Below, piece by piece: positions 57,617-64,000 of a stretch of DNA of 64,000 nucleotides. Position 1 is the stretch's first letter. Each line of letters begins with the position of its first letter. The notes below the pieces were generated by a model, which did no database searches, was not told the origin of the DNA, and saw nothing but the letters and a program-made list of their open reading frames with translations. The stretch spans positions 1 to 64,000 of the forward strand of contig DJEL01000037.1 in the NCBI GenBank assembly GCA_002432425.1, written 5' to 3'. Both the position numbers and the translations under genes were made by a program. This stretch comes from Lachnospiraceae bacterium UBA5899. GTDB lineage: Bacteria > Bacillota > Clostridia > Lachnospirales > Lachnospiraceae.

Positions 57617-59713
57617 TTATTCCCGTTCAAATTCCACTTCCCTGGTAAAGGAGCGGTTCTCGATAGTACCCGGAATGACCGTTGTTTCGCCCGCTTCGTT
57701 GGTAACCGTCTGGCTGTCCGTCGTCACGGTGTAGGAAAAGGTAATGGTGCCCCTCGGAGAAGTCAGTCCGTGGAAGTTTACGGAAAGCGGGAAGGTGGCG
57801 TTTGCCGTATCCAGAAGCTTTTTGCCGTCCTCTACCACAAGGGTAACGCCAACCGTGGTGCCTGCCACATAGTCCGGCGCCTCTTCCTTGGTAGGCGCTT
57901 CGATGCTTGCATTGTAACGGTAGGTCACGGCTTCCGCACCGGTGCTGACCTTGATGTCAATAGCGGTGCCGGGCTCCACATAGGAGTCAATGGAATAGCT
58001 CTGGTAGCATACCAGACCTTCCACATAATCGTTGGAGCTGATATAGGAAGTACTTCCCACGGTAAGTCCCGCCTCAATGAGCTGGGCTACCGCTTCGTCC
58101 TCCGGCAGTCCCAGAAGATTGGGAACCTTCACGGTATAGTCTTCCTGGCCGCGGCTTACCTTGACCGTTACCTCGCTGCCCATAGGTGCCTTTTCTCCGC
58201 CTGCGGGCGACTGGGTAATGATATAGCCTTTTTCAATATTGGAGCTGTAGCCTTCCGTCTTCTTTACGGCAAAGCCCGCATCCCTGAGACTCTTCTGGGC
58301 GTCCTCAAAAGAAAGCCCCGATACATTGGGCACATCCACGCCCTCCGTACCTGTACTGATGGTAAGGGTTACCACGCTTCCCTTGGCAAGAGGGGTTCCC
58401 TCTTCCACATCCGCACTGATAACCATATTTTTTTCGTAAACATCGGATACCGCATAGGAAAGCTGCACCGTGAGCCCCATTTTCTTTAAGGTGCTCTGTG
58501 CTTCTCCCAGACTCATGCCGGATACGGCAATCATCGTCACGGTATCGCCGTCCTCCGCCACACTGCTTTCCGTTCCCGCAGAGGATGTCTTGCCGAAGCC
58601 GAACATATTGGTAATCTTGCCCACAAAGAAAATGATAATGCAGCAGATGACAATCCCTGCCACAATGGTAAGAACGGTCGTCAGTCGCTCCACCTTGGGA
58701 TTGCCGTATTCCTCGTATTCTTCTTCCTGATATTCTTCGGATTCCGGCGGTATGGTATCGCTCTTTAAGCGTAAATTGTCTTCGGAATAGTCCCTGTGCT
58801 CCGTCTGTCTCTTAATCTGGGACATTTCGTGCTCCGTCACGTTCCGGGTGGTGCCCTCCGCATCCGGGTCGCGCATCACCACGAAATCCTCGTCCGGGTA
58901 AAGCAGCGCTTTTTTCAAATCCTCAATCAGCTCCGCCATGGACTGGTATCTTCTGTCCGGGCTCTTCTGGCAGCATTTCATGACAATCTGCTCCACGCTG
59001 ATGGGAATATCCGGTACAAATTCCCTCGGGGAAGGCATGGGTTCCTGAATGTGCTTAATGGCAATCGCCACCGTGGTTTCGCCGTTAAACGGCACTCTGC
59101 CGGTCAGCATTTCAAACAGGGTAATACCCAGGGAATACACATCGCTCTTTTCATCGCTGAAGCCGCCTCTTGCCTGTTCGGGAGAGGTGTAATGCACGGA
59201 ACCCATTACATTGGAAGTAATGGTGTTGCTGGTCGCCGCCTTGGCAATACCGAAGTCCGTAACCTTTACCTTTCCTTCCTTGGAAATGATAATGTTCTGG
59301 GGCTTGATATCCCGGTGAATGATGTGATTGTTGTGAGCCGCTTCAATACCCATACATACCTGGATGGCAATGCTCACGGCTTCTTTATAGGATAAATTTA
59401 CTTTTTTCTCAATATATTTCTTTAAGGTAATGCCATCTACCAGCTCCATAACAATGTAGTAGATGCCGTTTTCTTCTCCCACATCGTAAACATTTACAAT
59501 ATTGGGATGCATAAGACCTGCTGCCGCCTGCGCTTCCACGCGGAATTTGGACACAAAATTAGCATTTTCCGAAAATTCCTGCTTCAGTACTTTGACAGCC
59601 ACAAAACGGTTTAATTTGTGGCACTTTGCCTTATAAACATCGGACATGCCGCCGGTACCGATTTTTTCGAGTATCTCGTAGCGGTCTCCTATCATCATAC
59701 CAATCTTTATCAT
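57617..59713 (-). CDS. prkC: PASTA-domain Ser/Thr protein kinase PrkC/PknB
   Basis: 698 residues from MIKIGMMIGDRYEILEKIG (59713, AAGGAG six bases upstream). The kinase domain has the glycine loop GTGGMSDVYKA, the VAVKVLK lysine, HRDIKPQNI and DFGIA. A juxtamembrane region leads to one membrane segment (VLTIVAGIVICCIIIFFVG), then three PASTA domains, of which the last two contain VPN(V/L) starts, and a final beta domain of about 110 residues. Such kinases sense muropeptides or lipid II and control division, wall synthesis and spore germination. It follows prpC by 10 bases, the usual phosphatase-kinase pair. Confidence 0.95.
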   Translation of the reverse strand: MIKIGMMIGDRYEILEKIGTGGMSDVYKAKCHKLNRFVAVKVLKQEFSENANFVSKFRVEAQAAAGLMHPNIVNVYDVGEENGIYYIVMELVDGITLKKYIEKKVNLSYKEAVSIAIQVCMGIEAAHNNHIIHRDIKPQNIIISKEGKVKVTDFGIAKAATSNTITSNVMGSVHYTSPEQARGGFSDEKSDVYSLGITLFEMLTGRVPFNGETTVAIAIKHIQEPMPSPREFVPDIPISVEQIVMKCCQKSPDRRYQSMAELIEDLKKALLYPDEDFVVMRDPDAEGTTRNVTEHEMSQIKRQTEHRDYSEDNLRLKSDTIPPESEEYQEEEYEEYGNPKVERLTTVLTIVAGIVICCIIIFFVGKITNMFGFGKTSSAGTESSVAEDGDTVTMIAVSGMSLGEAQSTLKKMGLTVQLSYAVSDVYEKNMVISADVEEGTPLAKGSVVTLTISTGTEGVDVPNVSGLSFEDAQKSLRDAGFAVKKTEGYSSNIEKGYIITQSPAGGEKAPMGSEVTVKVSRGQEDYTVKVPNLLGLPEDEAVAQLIEAGLTVGSTSYISSNDYVEGLVCYQSYSIDSYVEPGTAIDIKVSTGAEAVTYRYNASIEAPTKEEAPDYVAGTTVGVTLVVEDGKKLLDTANATFPLSVNFHGLTSPRGTITFSYTVTTDSQTVTNEAGETTVIPGTIENRSFTREVEFERE

Positions 59714-59723
59714 GCCTAACTCC

Positions 59724-60458
59724 TTACGTTTCTGCAAATGGTTCAATCAATACCACGGCGATGTTGTCTTTTCCGCCGTTTTCATTGGCTGCGCCTATCA
59801 GCCTGTCTGCTTTTTCCTTCATGCTGCCCGCGTCTTTCAAAATCGCTTCGATTTCTTTATCCTCAAGCATATTGGTAAGTCCATCCGAACAAAGCAGAAC
59901 CATATCCCCTTTTTTCAGCTCCACCTCAAAGAAGTCAACCCTGACCGTATCCAGTGCGCCTATGGCTCTGGTAATGATATTTTTTTTCGGGTGATTTCTG
60001 GCTTCTGATCTGTCAAGGCCGCCCATGCGCACCATTTCCTCCACTAAAGAGTGGTCAACGGTAATCTGCTTAAGCTCCCCGTTCAGTACATAAAGTCTGC
60101 TGTCACCCACATTGGCAACCACAAGTTCGCTGCCGTCTATGGTGGCTGCTACCACTGTGGTACCCATACCGCTTAGTTCCTCGCAGTTTTCCGCGAGTTC
60201 AATAATATGGTGGTTCGCCTTTTTAATGGCGTCGTCCAGAATGCGGTTGGGATACTTTTCGCTGGTATTCTCCACCTCTTTTATAATCGTCTCCACTGTA
60301 CTTTTAGAAGCATAATCTCCGGCATTGTGTCCTCCCATGCCATCCGCCACAATAAACAGATTGGGAAGAACGCCCACCGGCTGTGCAGACGCATATACAT
60401 AATCCTGATTTACTTTTCGCTTTCTTCCAATGTCCGTTTCGGAAAATGTCGTTAACAC
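59724..60458 (-). CDS. prpC: PP2C-type Ser/Thr phosphatase PrpC/Stp
   Basis: 244 residues. The PP2C metal-binding motifs are in order: ETDIGRKRKVNQDY, FIVADGMGGHNAGD, GMGTTVVAA, VANVGDSRLYVL, LLCSDGLTNML and GGKDNIAVVLI. It dephosphorylates PrkC and its targets. The start is a GTG at 60458 with AAGGAGG seven bases upstream. It lies after the rlmN terminator, so prpC-prkC-rsgA likely has its own promoter in the 60459-60528 gap, where only weak elements are visible. Confidence 0.95.
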   Translation of the reverse strand: MLTTFSETDIGRKRKVNQDYVYASAQPVGVLPNLFIVADGMGGHNAGDYASKSTVETIIKEVENTSEKYPNRILDDAIKKANHHIIELAENCEELSGMGTTVVAATIDGSELVVANVGDSRLYVLNGELKQITVDHSLVEEMVRMGGLDRSEARNHPKKNIITRAIGALDTVRVDFFEVELKKGDMVLLCSDGLTNMLEDKEIEAILKDAGSMKEKADRLIGAANENGGKDNIAVVLIEPFAET

Positions 60459-60528
60459 CCGCTGCCTCCTTGTGTTCCCTCATATTCGTATAAAAAACGA
60501 TAGTACAATACATAATAACACAATAAAG

Positions 60529-60560
60529 AAAAAAGGACAAGTATAGTATTCCCTTGTCCT
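60529..60560 (-). terminator. rlmN terminator
   Basis: AGGACAAG/CTTGTCCT stem (60534-60541, 60553-60560) then TTTTTTCTTT on minus. Confidence 0.85.
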
Positions 60561-60572
60561 CTGTGTCTAAAC

Positions 60573-61625
60573 TCACTGCTGTTCTTTCTTTTCCTGCATT
60601 TTCTTCCTTCGAAGCTGTCCGCAGGCGCCGTCGATATCCCGTCCCATTTCCCGGCGGACGGTTACATTGATATGGCTCTTTTCCAGTCTGCCCTTGAATG
60701 CCATAATGGCTTCTTTTTCCGACTGCACATAATCTCTTTCCTTGATGGGATTGACCGGTATCAGATTGATGTGGCAGTTTCTCTTTCCAGCCAGGTCAAT
60801 CAGCCCTTCCGCATCCTCTTTTGTGTCGTTGACGCCGCCCACAAGGCTGTATTCAAAGGAAATCCGGCGTCCCGTTCTGGCAAAATAATAGTCGCACGCC
60901 TCCATCAGCTCCGCGATGGAATACTTGTTGGCAATGGGCATTAACTCCCGTCTTTTTTCATCCGTCACCGCATGCAGGGAAAGCGCCAGTGTAATCTGCA
61001 GCTCTTTCTCCGCCAGCTTCTTCATCATGGGCACCAGTCCGCAGGTGGAAACCGTGACGTTTCGCTGGCTGATGTGAAGCCCGTGCTCGTCCGTCAGCAT
61101 CTTTATAAAGGTAAGCAGGTTGTCATAGTTGTCCATGGGTTCGCCGGTTCCCATCACCACCACGTTGGAAACCCGTTCCCCCGTGTACCGGGTAATGGCG
61201 TAAATCTGGTCCAACATTTCCCCCGGCGTCAGATTTCTCTCCAGTCCGTCCAGTGTGGATGCGCAGAACCGACAGCCCATACGGCAGCCGACCTGGGAAG
61301 AAATGCACACGGAATTACCATGTTTGTACTTCATCCACACGCTTTCCACCACATTGCCGTCGGCAAGTCCGAACAAAAATTTTCTCGTGCCGTCTATTTG
61401 AGACTCCTGCACCTCCACCGGAATCAGCGCCGTATACGTGTAAAGCTCCTTGCATTTCTCCCGGAAATCCTTGGGCAGATTGCTCATCTCGTCAAAGCCC
61501 CTGGACAGCTTTACATGCATCCAGTCGTAAAGCTGCGCCGTCCTGAATTTTTTCACGCCCAGCGCTTCCATTTCCGCTGCCAGCGCCTCCATGGACATGG
61601 ATTTAATATCTTTTTTCTCTGTCAT
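60573..61625 (-). CDS. rlmN: dual-specificity rRNA/tRNA m2A methyltransferase RlmN
   Basis: 350 residues. This radical-SAM enzyme makes 2-methyladenosine at A2503 of 23S rRNA and A37 of some tRNAs. The Fe-S cysteines are Cys114, Cys118 and Cys121 (GCRMGCRFCAST). The mechanistic cysteine is in the late ACGQLR motif. VVMGTGEPMDNYDN and VTVSTCGLVP are typical. The resistance homologue Cfr is less likely given this context and sequence. Its ATG overlaps the rsmB stop as ATGA. Confidence 0.96.
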   Translation of the reverse strand: MTEKKDIKSMSMEALAAEMEALGVKKFRTAQLYDWMHVKLSRGFDEMSNLPKDFREKCKELYTYTALIPVEVQESQIDGTRKFLFGLADGNVVESVWMKYKHGNSVCISSQVGCRMGCRFCASTLDGLERNLTPGEMLDQIYAITRYTGERVSNVVVMGTGEPMDNYDNLLTFIKMLTDEHGLHISQRNVTVSTCGLVPMMKKLAEKELQITLALSLHAVTDEKRRELMPIANKYSIAELMEACDYYFARTGRRISFEYSLVGGVNDTKEDAEGLIDLAGKRNCHINLIPVNPIKERDYVQSEKEAIMAFKGRLEKSHINVTVRREMGRDIDGACGQLRRKKMQEKKEQQ

Positions 61626-62953
61626 TTCTCTTCTTTCCTGAATCTGGCGAAAAAGAAGCCGTCCGTATCCTGCACATGGGGTGTAAGACGCACATATCCT
61701 TTTTCCGCCGTGGTATTTTTAAGAACCGGCTTCATAAAAAGCTCCTTTTCGATAAAGGCCGCCATATCTTCATTCTCCGCCCGGTTCAAGGTACAGGTGC
61801 TGTAAAGAAGAATGCCGCCCGGCTTCACATAGCGTACCGCGTTTTTCACGATTTCCTTCTGCAGCTTCGGAAGCTCCGTTAATGTCTCCTCCTTCTGCCG
61901 GTATTTGATGTCCCGCTTTCTGCCCATAACACCCAGACCGCTGCAGGGAACATCCGCCAGCACCACATCCATGGTATTTTCCAAAGAAGCATCGAACACC
62001 GTGGCATCCGCCGCTTCCACCGTTACGTTGCGAAGTCCCATGCGGTTTACATAGTCCTCGATGAGCACCGTTTTCTTTTCGCTGACATCCCGGGAAAGCA
62101 CCTGTCCCTTTTCTGTGGCAAGCTCCGCAGCCAGCACGGTTTTGCCGCCGGGCGCCGCGCAGATATCGAGTACCCTGTCGCCGGGCTTTATGCCTGCCGA
62201 GAGAACTGCCTCCATGCTGCTCACATCCTGCAGGGTAAACAGCCCTTCCGTAAATCCGGGAAGCTCCGTTACATTTTCACAGTTTTTCAGATAATACGCC
62301 ATGGGGAACAAAGCATGCTGTTCCACCACACAGCCCTTCTCTTCCATACCGCGGATAACGGCTTCTTTTTCCTTGTCGGGAAGTCCCAGCCTGAAACGCA
62401 TGGTCACCGGTCTTACCTGCATAAACGCCGCAAAGATTTTTTCCGTTTCTTCAAACGAATACTCCGTAAGGAAATGCTTTACCAGCCATTCCGGCATGGA
62501 GTACGTCACCGATAAATACAGCACCTTATCCTTTTTATCCGGCTTTTTCAGAGTTTCCTTTCCACCGGAAAGCTTCCGCAGCACGCCGTTTACAAATCCT
62601 TTTAAATTGTGGAATTTATGTTTGTCCGTAAGCTTCACCGCCTCGTTTATGGCGGCAAAATCCGGCACACTGTCCATAAATAAAATCAGGTAAGCACTCA
62701 TCCTTAAGATATTGCGGATAAGCGGCTTCATTTTTCTGACCGGCAGGCTGGCAAACTGGTTGATGTCGTAGTCCAGCTCTATCCGGCGTTCCAACGTTCC
62801 TTCAAAAAGTCTCTTTAAGAAAGCCTTTTCCTGCCCCGGCAGATAGTCGTACTTTTCCAGTACGTCCTTCACCAGAAGATGGGAATAGGCTTCCTCTTTT
62901 TCCACCGTAAGAAGCATGGAAAGCACAATGTCTCTGATATTTTCCGCTGGCAT
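61622..62953 (-). CDS. rsmB: 16S rRNA m5C967 methyltransferase RsmB
   Basis: 443 residues. An NusB-like N-terminal domain (IRDIVLSMLLTVEKEEAYSH, NQFASLPVRKMKPLIRNILR) precedes the methyltransferase: CAAPGGKTVLAAEL for SAM, VVLADVPCSGLGVMGRKRDIKYR and LYSTCTLNRAENE with the two catalytic cysteines. It lies 3 bases after the zinc protease gene and overlaps rlmN. Confidence 0.96.
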   Translation of the reverse strand: MPAENIRDIVLSMLLTVEKEEAYSHLLVKDVLEKYDYLPGQEKAFLKRLFEGTLERRIELDYDINQFASLPVRKMKPLIRNILRMSAYLILFMDSVPDFAAINEAVKLTDKHKFHNLKGFVNGVLRKLSGGKETLKKPDKKDKVLYLSVTYSMPEWLVKHFLTEYSFEETEKIFAAFMQVRPVTMRFRLGLPDKEKEAVIRGMEEKGCVVEQHALFPMAYYLKNCENVTELPGFTEGLFTLQDVSSMEAVLSAGIKPGDRVLDICAAPGGKTVLAAELATEKGQVLSRDVSEKKTVLIEDYVNRMGLRNVTVEAADATVFDASLENTMDVVLADVPCSGLGVMGRKRDIKYRQKEETLTELPKLQKEIVKNAVRYVKPGGILLYSTCTLNRAENEDMAAFIEKELFMKPVLKNTTAEKGYVRLTPHVQDTDGFFFARFRKEEK

Positions 62954-62956
62954 GGC

Positions 62957-63652
62957 TTAGTCCCTTCTTTTGCTTATCATGGACAACCGCAAAAGCTGCA
63001 GCAGGGAAGATGCCGCCGCTGCCACATAGGTAAGCGCTGCCGCAAAGAGCACCTTTTTCGCACCCGTTTCCTCATCCGTTCCTAAAATGCCGGTACTGGA
63101 CAGAGCTTCCAGTCCCCGCTTGGACGCATTGAACTCTACGGGCAGGGTCACAAACTGGAACAGCACCGCCAGCGCAAACATCCAGATACCTATCTGGATT
63201 AAAATCTGGTTAAAACTTAAAATAATTCCCAGTATGACAAGGGGCAGACCGAAACGGCTGCCGAAATTGGCTACCGGAACCAGTGCGGAACGGATACGCA
63301 GGGGCATATAGTCCTCGTTGTCCTGTTTGGCATGTCCGCATTCGTGGGCGGCTACCGCTGCTGCCGTCACGGACGGATAACTGTAATTTTCATAGGAGAG
63401 CCGCACGGTTTTGGTACGCGGGTCGTAATGGTCGCCGGAAAGAGCGCCCGACTGCAGGCATTCCACTCTGACATCATAGATGCCGTTTGCCTCTAAAATC
63501 CTCTGCGCCACCTCCGCACCCGTCATGTTGCGGGCGTTCCGCACTCTTTTATATTTCCGCATGCTGGCGTCCACATTGGCGCTGGCAAGCATACAAATCA
63601 GGGCGCCGATAATAACCAAAATGTACGTGGGATCCCAATAATAACCATACAT
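62957..63652 (-). CDS. YugP-family membrane zinc metallopeptidase
   Basis: 231 residues from MYGYYWDPTYILVIIGAL. An N-terminal membrane segment, the metal motif AAHECGHAKQ (HExxH), then three membrane segments (LVPVANFGSRFGLPLVILG, ILIQIGIWMFALAVLFQF, VLFAAALTYVAAAASSLL) and NASKRGLEAL, the family third-ligand region. The substrate is unknown. GGAAG lies upstream of the ATG. It sits between fmt and rsmB, a conserved Clostridial order. Confidence 0.92.
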   Translation of the reverse strand: MYGYYWDPTYILVIIGALICMLASANVDASMRKYKRVRNARNMTGAEVAQRILEANGIYDVRVECLQSGALSGDHYDPRTKTVRLSYENYSYPSVTAAAVAAHECGHAKQDNEDYMPLRIRSALVPVANFGSRFGLPLVILGIILSFNQILIQIGIWMFALAVLFQFVTLPVEFNASKRGLEALSSTGILGTDEETGAKKVLFAAALTYVAAAASSLLQLLRLSMISKRRD

Positions 63653-63706
63653 ACTGCTGCACTTCCTTTCTTTAAAAAGAGATAATATCAAAAGATACCG
63701 GCTGCC

Positions 63707-64000
63707 TTATCCGAGCCGCATGCCCGGTGTAACCGGATTGCCAAGCAGAAATGCCTGCGTGTCCATTCTCTTTTTTCCTTCCAGCTGTAAGCTGTTAATC
63801 CAGAGAATTCCCTCTCCGCAGCCTACGGCAAAGCGCTGTTTTTCCACAAACGCAATTTCTCCGGGCTTAGCATCCGCATCTTTTTCCACATCCGCATCCC
63901 AGATTTTAAGCTGTTTTCCACCCATATGGGTATAGGCACTGGGCCAGGAGTTTAAGCCCCTTACCAGTCTTTCTATTTCCACAGCACTCTTCGTCCAGTC
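63707..64000 (-). CDS. fmt: methionyl-tRNA formyltransferase (5' partial, C-terminal end)
   Basis: 97 residues, open to the right edge of the window. The translation begins DWTKSAVEIERLVRGLNSWP, the conserved junction between the catalytic and C-terminal domains of Fmt, then YTHMGGKQLKIWDADV and the C-terminal OB-like domain. Fmt formylates initiator Met-tRNA. The first 220 or so residues lie beyond base 64000. A GTG within this frame at 63982 is not a start. Confidence 0.93.
   Translation of the reverse strand, partial: DWTKSAVEIERLVRGLNSWPSAYTHMGGKQLKIWDADVEKDADAKPGEIAFVEKQRFAVGCGEGILWINSLQLEGKKRMDTQAFLLGNPVTPGMRLG

Noticed and set aside
57404..58489. A 361-codon open frame on plus opposite prkC and rsgA
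   Set aside because: It spans the ends of two certain minus-strand genes and shows no recognisable domain; long antisense frames are expected at this codon usage.
60573..61625. Cfr-type antibiotic resistance methyltransferase
   Set aside because: Length, motifs and the fmt-rsmB-rlmN-prpC context fit housekeeping RlmN.

Overview
The window is 64 kb of chromosome from a spore-forming, low-to-mid GC Firmicute of class Clostridia, most likely a Lachnospiraceae member. The evidence is the spoIIGA-sigE-sigG sporulation genes, a YmxH/YlmC-type sporulation protein, a DUF5688 protein, an AGCS symporter behind a glycine riboswitch, a BcrA/HgdC-type activator, and Firmicute-type promoters, AGGAGG ribosome binding sites and U-tailed terminators. 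Almost every gene lies on the minus strand. Only the 2-hydroxyacyl-CoA dehydratase activator at the left edge and sigG are on plus.

Layout. 1-2.9 kb: 5'-truncated activase. 2.9-8.4 kb: minus-strand run rluF-like, ligA, metA, NYN-domain protein, ppk2. 8.5-13.2 kb: a large fused ABC exporter and gdhA, each with its own promoter; gdhA has a terminator-like hairpin in its leader. 13.2-16.3 kb: lineage-specific proteins (helical protein, SH3-domain protein, DUF5688) and a tRNA-Arg(CCG) enclosed in a long inverted repeat. 16.4-20.4 kb: nrdR, yqeG, aroE-aroK-aroQ (ATGA overlaps) and efp. 20.4-23.4 kb: sporulation sigma factors; sigG is inverted relative to sigE and carries a sigma-G/F-like promoter, while spoIIGA carries a Spo0A-type long-spacer promoter. 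23.5-36.7 kb: a division and cell-wall (dcw) cluster read mraZ, rsmH, ftsL, two class B PBPs, mraY, murD, ftsW, murA, divIB, ftsZ, with four 10-bp-phased MraZ boxes at its head. 36.9-38.0 kb: ychF.

38.0-47.1 kb is the accessory region. It holds a visibly more AT-rich AbiE-type (type IV) toxin-antitoxin pair followed by a GNAT acetyltransferase, driven by a promoter placed between two identical 41-bp operators, and then a 1953-residue secreted, cell-wall-anchored protein with 750-bp near-identical internal repeats of Cna-B-like domains. 47.3-51.5 kb: an AGCS symporter under a glycine riboswitch, a CE2-type esterase and an NCS2 uracil-type permease preceded by a U-rich leader reading frame.

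51.8-64 kb returns to conserved housekeeping genes: rho, rpmE, yqhQ, prmC, prfA, and fmt, zinc protease, rsmB, rlmN, prpC, prkC, rsgA. These join translation termination and rRNA/tRNA modification to the PrkC/PrpC kinase-phosphatase pair that senses cell wall.

The strongest candidates for unusual biology are the AbiE-GNAT cassette with its duplicated operator, the repeat-built adhesin beside it, the tRNA gene held inside its own leader-trailer helix, and three hairpins in minus-strand leaders that mask ribosome binding sites (murA, the SpoVD-like PBP and agcS). All names rest on reading the translated sequences; no database search was run.
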